Source of the DNA: Acidobacteriota bacterium | GTDB lineage: Bacteria > Acidobacteriota > Vicinamibacteria > Vicinamibacterales > 2-12-FULL-66-21 | Direction: 5' to 3' | Assembly (NCBI GenBank): GCA_016184105.1 | Contig: JACPDI010000021.1 | Coordinates: 62,001-126,000 of the forward strand | DNA: 64,000 bases | Shown: piece after piece, positions 53,559 through 64,000 of the stretch | Layout of the letters: the number at the start of each line of letters is the position of its first letter | Position numbering within the stretch: the first letter of the stretch is position 1 | The notes under the pieces: generated by a model | Databases searched by the model: none | Seen by the model: only the letters and a program-made list of their open reading frames with translations | What the model was told of the DNA's origin: nothing | Made by a program: the position numbers and the translations under genes

Positions 53559-54863
53559 TCAGCTGGCCCTGACCCAGCGGAGCATTTCGCCGAGCGTCGC
53601 CGACTTGCCGTGCATCAGGATCCCCGTGCGGAAGATCTTGCCCGCCGCCCAGACCGCGGCCACCACCGTCAGCAGCACCAGGACGACGGAGAGAAGCACC
53701 TGCCACAACGGCGGCGACGGGCGCAGCGCGAGACGGAGCAGCATCAGGAACGGCGTCGCCGGCGGGAAGAGCGACATGCCGACCGCCAGCGCGCTGTCCG
53801 GCGCCCGCAGCACGGCGGTCCAGACGAAGATCGGCAGCATGACGATCAGCATCGCCGGCGTCATCATGCTCTGCGCGTCCTTGAAATCGCTGCAGGCGGC
53901 GCCAATCGACACGAAGATCGACCCGAAGAGCAGGACGGCGCACACCAGGAACAGCATGAACCAGCCCACCATCGGCGGCGTCAGCGCGTCGGCGTACCCC
54001 CAGTACGCGGCCGCGCGGTACGCGCCCAGCAGGTACACCACCGCGAGCACGATCGACACGGCGGCGCTGCCGAGCAGCTTCCCCATCATCAGCTGGAACG
54101 GCGTGATCGAGGACACCAGGACCTCGCTGATGCGCGACATCTTCTCTTCCATGACGCTGTTGAGGAGCTGCGGCGAGCTGGTCATCACCACGAGGAACAT
54201 CAGCGCCATGAACACCGCGGGGACCGCGATCGAGCGGACCCGATCGAGCTGCTCGGCGGATGTCAGGCGCCCGGACGCGTCGCGGTCGAACAGACCGAGG
54301 TTTTCAAGGCGCGGCGCCCGCGCCAGCCTGTCGATCTCGCGCGGATCGAGTGCGGCGGCGCGGAACCGGATCGCGAGGACCGTCCGCCCGATGGCCGCGT
54401 CCAGAAACCGCGGCAGCGTCTCGTAGGACGGGTGGTCGGAGTGGTACTGCACCCCGGCCGCCGGCTGCCGGGCGGGATCGAGCGCCTCACGCGGAACCTC
54501 GACGAAGGCGAACAGCTCCTTCCGGCGAACCTGGTCGGAGAGCTGCAGCCTCAGCTCGTCGATGGGACGCGCGGCGGGATCCACCTCGCGCGCGACAAAC
54601 TTCGGCGCGCGCGGCGCGCCGTCCGGCCCGATCGCCTGCGCGTTCCACTGTTCGACCGCGGCGGCCAGCACGGGGTACACGCCGCCGGTGTGATCGACCA
54701 CGGCAAAGGTCCGCGTCGTGCTGTCCAGGCGCTTCTCGGTGACGCGCTGAAACACGATCGTCCCCATCATGAAGACCGGCATCAGCAGGACGCCGATGAG
54801 GAACGCCTTCGTGCGGACCAGCGCCATGAACTCGAAGGTGGCGACGATGAGGATTCTAGACAT
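53559..54863 (-). CDS. ABC-2-type transporter permease (NatB-like)
   Basis: 434 residues starting MSRILIVATFEFMALVRTKAF (first helix), a large periplasmic domain (about 45-210), then five further transmembrane helices. The segment SPQLLNSVMEEKMSRISEVLVSS is typical of the ABC-2/NatB group, known for Na+ or organic-cation export. Start overlaps the ATPase gene end by 8 nt, so the two form one exporter. Confidence 0.88.
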   Translation of the reverse strand: MSRILIVATFEFMALVRTKAFLIGVLLMPVFMMGTIVFQRVTEKRLDSTTRTFAVVDHTGGVYPVLAAAVEQWNAQAIGPDGAPRAPKFVAREVDPAARPIDELRLQLSDQVRRKELFAFVEVPREALDPARQPAAGVQYHSDHPSYETLPRFLDAAIGRTVLAIRFRAAALDPREIDRLARAPRLENLGLFDRDASGRLTSAEQLDRVRSIAVPAVFMALMFLVVMTSSPQLLNSVMEEKMSRISEVLVSSITPFQLMMGKLLGSAAVSIVLAVVYLLGAYRAAAYWGYADALTPPMVGWFMLFLVCAVLLFGSIFVSIGAACSDFKDAQSMMTPAMLIVMLPIFVWTAVLRAPDSALAVGMSLFPPATPFLMLLRLALRPSPPLWQVLLSVVLVLLTVVAAVWAAGKIFRTGILMHGKSATLGEMLRWVRAS

Positions 54864-55809
54864 CTCCCGCCTTCGCGGCGCGCTCACGGTCCGCCGCTTC
54901 GGCACGGCTGCCGCCCGCGTCGGCGGGACGCGCGATTCGCACGAAGATGTCGTGCAGCGACGGACGCGTGACCTCGAAATGGTGCACGCGCGCCTGCGGG
55001 ACGAGCTTCGCCAGGAATTGCTGCGCGTCGCCGCGCAGCCGGATCTCCTGCAGCTGCCCGTGGTCGTTCATGGCCTCGATCTCCGAGAAACGCGACAGCG
55101 TGGCCACGCCACCGTCCACGCGCACGCGGACGGTATCGGCGCCGTACCGATCCTGGATGTCGCGCAGCGTGCCGTCGAGCACCGCCCGCCCCCGGAAGAT
55201 CATGAAGATGCGGTCGCACATCCTCTCGGCCGTCGCCATGTCGTGGGTGCTGAAGACCACGGTGGCCCCGCGGCGCTTCATCTCGAGCACCGCATCGCGC
55301 AGCACGTCGGCGTTGACCGGATCCAGCCCGGAGAACGGCTCGTCCAGGATCAGCAGCTCGGGTGAGGCCACGACGGCCGCGATGAACTGGAGCTTCTGCG
55401 CCATGCCCTTCGAGAGCGCCTCGATCTTCCGGTCCGCGTAACCGGCCAGTTCGAATCGCGTCAACCAGTCGCTCGCCGCCGCATCGACCGACGCCTGTGA
55501 CGCTCCCTTGAGCCGGCCGAAGTACCGCAGCAGCCTGCGGGGCGTCATCCTCTTATAGAGGCCGCGCTCTTCCGGCAGGTAGCCGACCCGATCCCGCGCC
55601 GCGTGGGTGTCCCGGCTGCCGAGCACCTCGATCTCGCCGGCGTCCGGGAGCAGGATGCTCAGGATCATCCGAATCGTGGTCGTCTTGCCCGACCCGTTCG
55701 GCCCGATGAAGCCATAGATGCATCCGCGCGGCACCGACAGCGACACGTCGTCGACGGCCGTGACGCCATTGAAACGCTTGGTCACGCGCCGGATTTCGAT
55801 GGCTTGCAT
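54856..55809 (-). CDS. ABC transporter ATP-binding protein (NatA-like)
   Basis: 317 residues. Walker A GPNGSGKTT (about 36-44), signature LSKGMAQKLQF (normal LSGGQ varied to LSKGM), Walker B LLILDEPFSGLDP, switch His in STHD. A C-terminal extension of about 90 residues after the nucleotide-binding domain. Partner of the permease at 53559-54863. A minus-strand TAGAAT (55829 to 55824) lies 14 nt before the ATG. Confidence 0.92.
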   Translation of the reverse strand: MQAIEIRRVTKRFNGVTAVDDVSLSVPRGCIYGFIGPNGSGKTTTIRMILSILLPDAGEIEVLGSRDTHAARDRVGYLPEERGLYKRMTPRRLLRYFGRLKGASQASVDAAASDWLTRFELAGYADRKIEALSKGMAQKLQFIAAVVASPELLILDEPFSGLDPVNADVLRDAVLEMKRRGATVVFSTHDMATAERMCDRIFMIFRGRAVLDGTLRDIQDRYGADTVRVRVDGGVATLSRFSEIEAMNDHGQLQEIRLRGDAQQFLAKLVPQARVHHFEVTRPSLHDIFVRIARPADAGGSRAEAADRERAAKAGDV

Positions 55810-55908
55810 TCGATCTGCGGCCGATTCTACATGGATCGGGCGGTCGGGCTTCGACGGGTCGCCCTTTTTGAAATACAGTAGTGAACTCTTGACCCGCTCG
55901 CGGGCCGG

Positions 55909-55937
55909 TTGACAGGTTGTGAAATTTTTCACATTAT
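55909..55937 (+). promoter_or_regulatory. ACIII operon promoter with CRP/FNR-type operator
   Basis: TTGACA (55909-55914), a 17-bp spacer and CATTAT (55932-55937), a good sigma-70-type promoter. Inside the spacer and touching the -10 is TGTGA-N6-TCACA (55918-55933), exactly the consensus half-sites and spacing of CRP-type regulators. At this place the bound protein would repress unless another start point is used. The actA ATG is 64 nt after the -10. Confidence 0.65.
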
Positions 55938-56001
55938 TGACCGGATCGTCCGGAGAAGCCGCGTTCTCCTGAGCGACAGCCTGAGCGATAGCTATCTTCC
56001 G

Positions 56002-56661
56002 ATGAGTCAGATCTTCCATCGCAGCGCCAACTGGCTCTCCCGTTTCAGCCTCATCGCCATCCTCCTTCTCATCGCGCTGACAATCTCGGTTGCCATGGTT
56101 CTCGCGCGCTCGGCGTATGTCACGCGTCAGGGTGAGATCCGGGAGCAGCCCATCCAGTTCTCTCACGCGCACCACGTCGGCGGGATGGGCATCGATTGCC
56201 GCTACTGCCACACGTCGGTCGAGGAGGCGGCTTTTGCCGGCATCCCTCCGACGAAGACCTGCATGAACTGCCACTCGCAGATCTTCTCGCAGGCCCCCTT
56301 CCTCGAGCCCGTACGCGCGAGCTTCCGCGACGGCCAGCCCCTCAAATGGACGCGGGTGAACGACTTGCCCGATTTCGTGTACTTCAACCACTCGATCCAC
56401 GTGGCCAAGGGAGTGGGCTGCGCCACCTGTCACGGGCCGGTGGACCGGATGCCCCTCATGTTCCAGCAGGCGCCGCTGACCATGCAGTGGTGCCTGGACT
56501 GTCATAACGCGCCGGAAAAGTTCCTCCGGCCGCGCGACCAGGTCTTCAACATGGCCTACCAGGCGCCCGACAATCAGCTGGAGCTGGGGCGCGAGCTGAT
56601 GAACGCGCACAAGGTCGCACCGGTGGAACAGCTCATTTCCTGCTCGACGTGTCACCGCTGA
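56002..56661 (+). CDS. actA: alternative complex III pentaheme cytochrome subunit
   Basis: 219 residues: one N-terminal transmembrane helix (about 15-38) and a periplasmic domain with five CxxCH haem sites at C66, C87, C140, C164 and C214. ActA passes electrons from the quinol site of ACIII to the acceptor. ATG 56002 chosen: the frame is open from 55909, but the first 31 codons are the promoter itself. No strong Shine-Dalgarno. TGATG overlap with actB. Confidence 0.95.
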   Translation: MSQIFHRSANWLSRFSLIAILLLIALTISVAMVLARSAYVTRQGEIREQPIQFSHAHHVGGMGIDCRYCHTSVEEAAFAGIPPTKTCMNCHSQIFSQAPFLEPVRASFRDGQPLKWTRVNDLPDFVYFNHSIHVAKGVGCATCHGPVDRMPLMFQQAPLTMQWCLDCHNAPEKFLRPRDQVFNMAYQAPDNQLELGRELMNAHKVAPVEQLISCSTCHR

Positions 56662-59604
56662 TGTCTATGGAATTTCCCGCCCAGGGCCGCACCTACTGGC
56701 GCAGCCTCGAGGAGCTTGCCGATACGCCGGAGTTCCAGGAGCTTCTGCACCGCGAGTTCCCCGAGAACGCGTCGACGTTCACCGACCCGAAGGGACGGCG
56801 CCAGTTCCTGAAGCTGATGAGCGCGTCTCTCGCGCTCGCCGGTGTGGGCGCCTGCACGCGGCAGCCGTCCGAGACGATCGTCCCCTACGTCCGGCAGCCG
56901 GAGGAAATCGTTCCCGGCAAGCCGCTGTTCTACGCGACGGCGATGCCCTTCGGCGGCTACGGGCTGCCGCTGCTCGTGGAAAGTCACGAGGGGCGCCCGA
57001 CGAAGATTGAAGGCAACCCCGAGCATCCCGCGAGCATGGGCGCGGCGGATGTGTTCGCCCAGGCGTCGGTGCTGTCGCTCTACGACCCGGATCGCGCCAA
57101 GACGATTACCTACCGCGGCGAGGTGAGGACCTGGGGCGAGCTGATGACCGGCGTGCGCAACGCGCTCACGCTCCAGCGCGCGCAGGGTGGTTCTGGCCTG
57201 CGAATCCTGACCGAGACCATCACGTCCCCCAGCACCGGCGATCTGTTGACCGGCCTGCTCCAGGCGCTGCCGCAGGCGAAGTGGCACCAGTGGGAGCCTG
57301 CCGGGCGCGACGGCGAGCGCGAAGGGCTGCGCCAGGCGTTCGGGCGCTACGTTGACGCCGTCTATCACTTCGACAAGGCGGACGTGATTCTCTCGCTCGA
57401 CGCGGATTTCCTGAGCTGCGGGCCGGGGGCGGTGCGCTACGCGCACGACTTCGCGAACCGCCGGCGGATCGAATCCGGTCCGATGAACCGGCTGTACGCC
57501 GTCGAGAGCTCTGTCACGAGCACCGGTCTCAAGGCGGATCACCGCCTGCCGGTCAAGCCCTCGCTGGTCGAGGCGTTCGCGCGCCTCATGGCCGCCGCGC
57601 TCGGCGTGCACGGCTCCGATGGGGACACGACCGGCATGTCCGAGGGCGCCGGCAAGTGGGTTGTCGCCGTGGCGAAGGATCTGCGCGCGCACAACGGCCG
57701 CGCGCTCGTCGTCGCGGGGGACCACCAGCCGCCCGCGGTCCACGTCCTGGCGCACGCCATCAACGCCGCGATCGGCGCGGTCGGCAATACCGTCACGTAT
57801 GTCGGTCCGATTGAGGCGCGCCCGACCAACCAGGCGGCGTCGCTCGCGGAACTGGCCGCCGACCTGGAAAATGGCGCGGCGCAGGTCGTCGTGATTCTCG
57901 GGGGCAACCCCGTGTTCACGGCGCCCGCCGACCTCAAGTTCGCGGAGAAGCTCACGCGCGCGCAGCTCGTCGTGTATCTGGGGCCCGACCTCAACGAGAC
58001 CGCTTCGCTTGCGCACTGGAACATCCCCGAGGCGCACTACCTCGAATCGTGGGGGGACGTGCGCGCGTACGACGGCACGGTCTCGATCGTCCAGCCGCTG
58101 ATCGCCCCCCTTTACGGCGGGCGCACCGCCGCGGAAGTGCTCGCGCTGCTGACCGACCGCGCCGATCGGACGGCGCACACGATCGTGAAGGACTACTGGA
58201 CGATCGGGCCGGGCTCCCGGCAGGTCGGCGGCAATGCCGCGTGGAGGCGCGCGCTGCACGATGGATTCGTTGCCGCCACGGCATCGACGCCGGCGCAGGT
58301 CACCGCCAACGCGGCGGCCTCGGGCAGCCCGCCCGCCCGCACGCGCGGCATCGAGGTCACGTTCCGGCCCGATCCCACGGTGTGGGACGGGCGCTACGCC
58401 AACAACGGATGGCTGCAGGAGCTGCCGAAGCCGGTCACGAAGCTCACGTGGGACACCGCGGCGCACATCGCGCCGGCAACCGCCGAGCGGTTCGGCATCT
58501 CGCGCGGCGAGATGATCGAGCTCCGCTCGGGCGGGCGCAGCATCCGGATGCCGGCGGTGATCGTGCCGGGACAGCCGGCGGACGCGATCGCCGTGCACTA
58601 CGGCTACGGCCGGCGGCACGCGGGCCGCGTGGGCGCGAACATCGGTTTCGACGCCTACCCGCTGCGCACCTCCGAGGCGCTCTCGTTTGCCGGCGGCGTG
58701 GAGGTCGTGCGCACCGGCACGACGTATCCGCTCGCCACCACGCAGCAACACTTCCTCATGGAGCACCGCGACATCGTGCGGTCCGTGACGGCCGAGCAGT
58801 ACGAGCACGAGCCCGGGATCGTGCAGCACATGGGGCACAAGCCGCCGAAGACGCTCACGCTGTATCCCGAGCACGAGTACACGGGCCACAAGTGGGGGAT
58901 GGCGATCGACGTCTCCGCCTGCACGGGCTGCAACGCGTGCATCGTCGCCTGCCAGTCGGAGAACAACATTCCGGTCGTCGGCAAGGAGCAGGTGCTCGCC
59001 AGCCGCGAGATGCACTGGCTGCGCGTGGACATGTACCACGCGGGGCAGCCGGACAATCCCGAGGGCCATTTCATGCCCGTGCCCTGCATGCACTGCGAGA
59101 ACGCGCCGTGCGAGGTGGTCTGCCCCGTGGCCGCGACGACGCACAGCTCGGAAGGCCTGAACGACATGGTCTACAACCGGTGCGTGGGGACGCGGTACTG
59201 CTCGAACAACTGCCCCTACAAGGTGCGGCGGTTCAACTTCACGCTGTACCAGGACTGGAACACCCCCTCGCTGCAGGGGGTGCGCAATCCCGACGTGACG
59301 ATCCGCAGCCGCGGCGTGATGGAGAAGTGCACGTACTGCGTGCAGCGCATCAGCCAGGCGCGCATCGAGGCGAAGAAGGACGATCGCGGCATCCAGGACG
59401 GCGACGTGGTGACCGCCTGCCAGGCGACGTGCCCGTCGCAGGCGATCGTGTTCGGGGACATCAACGATCCGAAGAGCAAGGTGACCGAGCTGAAGATGCG
59501 GCAGCGCAACTACGGGCTGCTCGAGGAGCTGAACACGCGGCCCCGCACGACGTATCTCGCGGCGATCCGCAATCCGAACCCGGAAATCGAGCCGGCGGAG
59601 CAGC

Positions 59605-59627
<23 letters not shown>
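56661..59627 (+). CDS. actB: alternative complex III molybdopterin-like and Fe-S subunit
   Basis: 988-residue fusion of a molybdopterin-oxidoreductase-like domain (about 50-735; cofactor not expected in ACIII) and a ferredoxin-like domain with four cysteine groups: [11 protein letters not shown] (about 754), [14 protein letters not shown] (about 811), [13 protein letters not shown] (about 847) and CTYCVQRI (about 893). A twin-arginine motif RRQFLK near residue 46 sits internally after a short N-terminal extension, as usual for ActB. Overlaps actC by 23 nt. Confidence 0.95.
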
Positions 59628-61000
<1,373 letters not shown>

Positions 61001-61008
<8 letters not shown>

Positions 61009-61549
61009 GACCTCCCGCGTCCCGCCGATCTACGGCCTGCTCGCGGAGTTCGAGACGCCCCAGGCGCTCGTGACCGCCGCCACGAAAGTGCGCGACGCGG
61101 GCTACCGCCGCATCGACGCGTTCTCCCCGTTCCCCATCGAGGAGCTGGCCGACGCCATCGGCTTCCGCGATCGGCGCCTGCCGATGTTCGTGCTGGTGGG
61201 CGGCCTGGCGGGCATGGTGGCGGGGCTCGGCCTCGAGTACTGGGTGTCGGCGGTGGCGTACCCGCTGAATATTGGCGGCCGGCCGCACGCCTCGTGGCCG
61301 TCGTTCATCCCGGTGGCCTTCGAGACGACGATCCTCTGTGCGGCCTTCGCGGCGGTATTCGGCATGCTGGCGCTCAACGGGCTGCCGATGCCGTATCACC
61401 CCGTGTTCAACGCGCCGCGTTTCAGCGCCGCGACCCGCGACCGGTTCTTCCTGGTGGTGGAGGCGACGGATCCGAAGTTCGACCGGATGCAGACGAGGAA
61501 GCTGTTCGACGATCTGCACGCGCGCGAGGTGACCGAGCTTGCACACTGA
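61001..61549 (+). CDS. actD: alternative complex III subunit with DUF3341
   Basis: 182-residue DUF3341 protein: cytoplasmic N-terminus ([20 protein letters not shown]), two transmembrane helices (about 60-85 and 105-128), and a C-terminal tail. Peripheral membrane subunit of ACIII. Its TGA stop is followed at once by a REP-like palindrome. Confidence 0.93.
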
Positions 61550-62168
61550 GAAAAGGGGGTCGGGAGCCTTTGTCCTCCCGACGCCCCGTGAAAAAAGGCG
61601 CCCGACCCCTTTTTCACTGCTGTGTTGCCTCCTGGCGGCCGCGTCGCTCGTCGCGTGCCGGCAGGACATGCACGACCAGCCGAAGTACGAGCCGCTGGAG
61701 CCGGCGGCGTTGTTCACCGACGGCCAGTCGGCGCGTCCGCCGGTTGAAGGCACCGTCGCGCGCGGGCAACTCAACGAGGACGAGCTGTTCACGACAGGCA
61801 AGAGCGGAGGGGCGCTGTCGAACGAGTTCCCCTACGCGGTCACGCGCGAGATGGTGGACCGCGGGCAGGAACGCTACGACATCTTCTGCGCGCCGTGCCA
61901 CGACCGAGCGGGCACCGGGCGCGGCATGGTCGTGCGCCGCGGCTACCGCCAGCCGCCGTCGCTGCACGATCAGCGGCTGAGAGACGCGCCGGCCGGACAC
62001 CTGTTCGACGTGATCACGAACGGGTTCGGCCAGATGCCGGATTACCGCGCGCAGGTGCCCGCGGCCGACCGCTGGGCGATTGCGGCCTACGTTCGCGCGC
62101 TCCAGGGCGCCGGGCAGGCGCCGCCAGCCTCCGCGCAGGCGCCCGCGGCGCCGCAGGAGCGCCACTGA
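61539..62168 (+). CDS. actE: alternative complex III monohaem cytochrome c lipoprotein
   Basis: 209 residues. Lipoprotein signal with hydrophobic core SLLCCLLAAASLVAC (lipobox LVAC) and one haem site CAPCH (about 119) with a downstream Met in GQMPDY. The only usable start in this frame is TTG 61539, inside the end of actD. All 20 or so residues between start and hydrophobic core are encoded by a REP-like palindrome (61550-61615). The element probably inserted here and its arms now form the basic n-region of the signal. Confidence 0.85.
   Translation: MHTEKRGSGAFVLPTPREKRRPTPFSLLCCLLAAASLVACRQDMHDQPKYEPLEPAALFTDGQSARPPVEGTVARGQLNEDELFTTGKSGGALSNEFPYAVTREMVDRGQERYDIFCAPCHDRAGTGRGMVVRRGYRQPPSLHDQRLRDAPAGHLFDVITNGFGQMPDYRAQVPAADRWAIAAYVRALQGAGQAPPASAQAPAAPQERH
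61550..61615. repeat. REP-like palindrome translated as part of actE
   Basis: Arms 61550-61568 (GAAAAGGGGGTCGGGAGCC) and 61597-61615, complementary at 17 of 19 positions. The central part carries a second possible stem (CTCCCGACGCCCC against the left arm). It starts directly after the actD TGA. Resembles the other palindromes in beginning with AAAAGGGGG. Confidence 0.8.
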
Positions 62169-62172
62169 GATC

Positions 62173-63381
62173 ATGATGGACCATCGTACCCCTGCGCCCG
62201 CTCTGCTTCCTTCCGACGCCATGGCGGGCGCGCAGCGCGCCGGCCTGTTCGTTGGCGGCGCGGGACTCGTGTTGGGCGCCGCCGGCCTGCTGCTCGGCGT
62301 ATCGCCCGAGCACTTCTTCCGCTCGTACCTCGTTGGCTTCATGGCGTGCCTCGGGGTCGCGCTCGGCTCGCTGGCGATCGCGATGATTCACCACCTCACC
62401 GGCGGCGGGTGGGGCATGATCGCGCGACGCCCGCTCGAGGCGGCGGCGGGAACCCTTCCGCTGCTGGTGCTCTACTTCATCCCGATCGCGCTCTTCGGGC
62501 TGAAGCCGCTGTACCCGTGGGCGCGTCCCGAGGTGGTCGCCGGCGACGCGATCCTCCAGGCGAAGGCGGCGTACTTGAACGTCCCGTTCTTTCTTGGCCG
62601 CGCGGCGTTCTACTTCGTCGCGTGGAGCGCGCTCGCCCTCACGATGGCCCGCTGGTCCCGCGAGCAGGACACGGCGGGACCGGGCCCGGTCGGCGCCGAG
62701 CGCAAGTTCCGTCTCCTGAGCGCCCCGGGGCTCCTGCTCTACGGCATGACGATTACCTTCGCGTCGATCGACTGGGTCATGTCGCTCGACCCGCACTGGT
62801 TCTCGACGATCTTCGGCATCCTGTTCATGGGGGGGCAGGGCCTCTCGGCGCTGGCGTTCGTCATCATCGTGCTCGCCTCGGTGCGCAACCTGACGCCGCT
62901 GGCCGGCGTGCTGAAGCCGTTGCACTTCCACGACATCGGCAAGCTGATGTTCGCGTTCACGATGCTGTGGGCGTACTTCTCGTTCTCGCAGTTCCTGATT
63001 ATCTGGTCCGGCAACCTGCCCGAGGAGATCCCTTGGTATCTGGAGCGCCTGCACGGCGTGTGGGGCTTCGTCGCGGTGGCGCTGGTGTTCGTGCAGTTCG
63101 CGGCGCCCTTCCTGCTGCTGCTGTCCCGGGATCTGAAGCGCAACCCGCGGCTGCTGCGCAACGTCGCGCTCGTGGTGCTGGCGATGCGCTTCGTGGACCT
63201 GCTCTGGCTGATCAAGCCGGGGGTGCCGGGGCTGTCGCTGCACTGGATGGATGTCGCGCTGCCGGCCGGCCTGTTCGGCCTGTGGCTGTTCGTGTTCGTG
63301 GGCCGTTTGCGGAAGCGCCCCGCGCTGCCGGTGCACGACCCGTTCTTCGCGGAGGCGATGGCGGTCCATGGCGGACATTGA
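62173..63381 (+). CDS. actF: alternative complex III NrfD-like membrane subunit, second copy
   Basis: 402-residue NrfD/PsrC-family protein with about ten transmembrane helices, paralogue of actC and the second membrane subunit of ACIII. Starts at ATG 62173, 4 nt after the actE stop. Its end overlaps the next gene by 14 nt. Confidence 0.94.
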   Translation: MMDHRTPAPALLPSDAMAGAQRAGLFVGGAGLVLGAAGLLLGVSPEHFFRSYLVGFMACLGVALGSLAIAMIHHLTGGGWGMIARRPLEAAAGTLPLLVLYFIPIALFGLKPLYPWARPEVVAGDAILQAKAAYLNVPFFLGRAAFYFVAWSALALTMARWSREQDTAGPGPVGAERKFRLLSAPGLLLYGMTITFASIDWVMSLDPHWFSTIFGILFMGGQGLSALAFVIIVLASVRNLTPLAGVLKPLHFHDIGKLMFAFTMLWAYFSFSQFLIIWSGNLPEEIPWYLERLHGVWGFVAVALVFVQFAAPFLLLLSRDLKRNPRLLRNVALVVLAMRFVDLLWLIKPGVPGLSLHWMDVALPAGLFGLWLFVFVGRLRKRPALPVHDPFFAEAMAVHGGH

Positions 63382-63880
63382 TCACGGCGGCAGCCAGACA
63401 CACCCGCTCGAGCCGACGCGGCCGGACGTGCCGGACGCGGCGCAGCCCAGGTCGGTGCAGAGCCACCCGGGGCACCTGCACGAAGAGGACGGGCACGTCG
63501 CCGCGCACGAGGAGAGCGACGTCAACATCCGCGCGATCGGCACCTTCATCGTCGTGCTCTTCACGTTCGGCGCCGTCGTCTGCCTTGGGCTCCTGTTGCT
63601 GATCAACATGTACTCGCGGCAGGCCGTGGCGGCGGATCCCGCCGTCTCGCCGCTCGCGGTCCCCTCGGGCACGCCGCCGCCCGAGCCGCGCCTGCTCACC
63701 GACGAGCCCGGCGCGCTCCGGCGCGCGCTCGCGGAGGACGAGCCGACGCTCAGGAATATCGACGCCGCGAAGCAGGCGGTCGTCGGCACGCTGCCCGCAC
63801 GCGCGGGCACGGCGGCGCCGAAGGAGACGCCGGGACGAAGGGCGTCGAGGATGGACACGAGTTCGGGCCGAAGACAGTGA
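63368..63880 (+). CDS. one-TM protein following actF, unknown family
   Basis: 170 residues: a His/Asp/Glu-rich hydrophilic N-terminus (MADIDHGG start, HPGHLHEEDGHVAAHEE), one transmembrane helix (about 58-82; GTFIVVLFTFGAVVCLGLLL), and a Pro/Ala-rich periplasmic tail. Overlaps actF by 14 nt, so it is probably part of the respiratory operon, between ACIII and whatever oxidase genes follow. I recognise no family. The His-rich end could bind metal; this is speculation. Confidence 0.72.
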   Translation: MADIDHGGSQTHPLEPTRPDVPDAAQPRSVQSHPGHLHEEDGHVAAHEESDVNIRAIGTFIVVLFTFGAVVCLGLLLLINMYSRQAVAADPAVSPLAVPSGTPPPEPRLLTDEPGALRRALAEDEPTLRNIDAAKQAVVGTLPARAGTAAPKETPGRRASRMDTSSGRRQ

Positions 63881-63888
63881 GCGCCGTC

Positions 63889-64000
63889 ATGAAGCAGCTG
63901 TTGTTCACCGTCGCGGCCGCTCTGGTCATCGCCGCACCCGTTTCGGCGCAGTGGGTCCGCCAGAAGCAGGATCCGCCGCCGCGGCAGGTCACGCAGGGAG
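63889..64000 (+). CDS. exported protein, N-terminal fragment at window end
   Basis: ATG 63889 begins MKQLLFTVAAALVIAAPVSA, a good signal peptide, and the frame stays open to the window edge (37 codons). In ACIII loci the next gene is often a SCO-type copper chaperone for cytochrome oxidase; too little is visible to confirm it. Confidence 0.6.
   Translation, partial: MKQLLFTVAAALVIAAPVSAQWVRQKQDPPPRQVTQG

Noticed and set aside
55810-56655. N-terminal extension of the NatA-like ATPase opposite actA
   Set aside because: It covers the actA cytochrome and its promoter antisense; the ATPase family start MQAIEIRRVTKRF fits ATG 55809.

Overview
This is a very GC-rich, densely coded bacterial chromosome segment. 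The pentaheme/molybdopterin-like/NrfD alternative complex III operon, the many exported peptidases (M16, M28, M23, M48, M61, S9, DUF5117-type), a serine/threonine kinase with TolB-like and TPR regions, a PEGA-domain pseudokinase and the gene content overall suggest an Acidobacteriota member, probably Vicinamibacteria-like. That assignment is an inference from gene content and style; there is no rRNA in the window. I see no tRNA, rRNA, CRISPR array, transposase or phage gene. No gene-free stretch exceeds about 300 bases; the longest gaps (28207-28450, 16543-16653, 50896-51109, 37241-37412, 38202-38369) hold repeats, promoters or nothing recognisable.

Layout. 1-6.5 kb: 3' part of DNA polymerase I, a secreted repeat protein, poly(A) polymerase/CCA-type nucleotidyltransferase, a TonB-dependent receptor and a fatty-acid desaturase. 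6.5-10.2 kb: serC-serA-DUF1015 operon. 10.3-16.5 kb: an envelope cluster (PEGA pseudokinase, TPR/TonB-C protein, RodZ-like HTH plus beta-propeller membrane protein, M23 lipoprotein). 16.6-25.3 kb: M28 peptidase, a GT-C-like membrane protein with a discoidin tail, then an operon aminotransferase-malQ-small membrane protein-degenerate M28 protein. 25.4-38.2 kb: peptide and amino-acid scavenging block (M16 pair, S9 peptidase with a broken 5' end, DUF5117-type metalloprotease, N-acyl-D-amino-acid deacylase, SSS symporter preceded by a 27-residue membrane peptide), then a small lipoprotein and a methyltransferase. 38.3-47.8 kb: YbaK-like deacylase, tandem universal stress protein, second deacylase-like amidohydrolase, GAF/HD-GYP protein coupled to a GH13 enzyme, CHASE2 adenylyl cyclase and M48 peptidase. 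47.8-55.8 kb (reverse strand): rhodanese with an in-frame UGA, YHS protein, Ser/Thr kinase, M61 peptidase, YdjM-like membrane protein, NatAB-type ABC exporter. 56-64 kb: actABCDEF, a one-TM protein, and the start of an exported protein.

Regulation and repeats. Many genes start 8-14 nt after a good -10 hexamer (TATAAT, TAGAAT, TATGAT) without a convincing Shine-Dalgarno, pointing to leaderless or nearly leaderless transcripts. The ACIII promoter has a perfect TGTGA-N6-TCACA site between -35 and -10, and a predicted adenylyl cyclase lies 9 kb away. Three copies of one long REP-like palindrome and two related palindromes all abut stop codons; one of them is translated as the signal-peptide n-region of ActE. 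The most striking single observation is the rhodanese gene: a TGA occupies the catalytic cysteine codon, the reading frame stays coding after it, and a SECIS-like hairpin follows 21 nt later.
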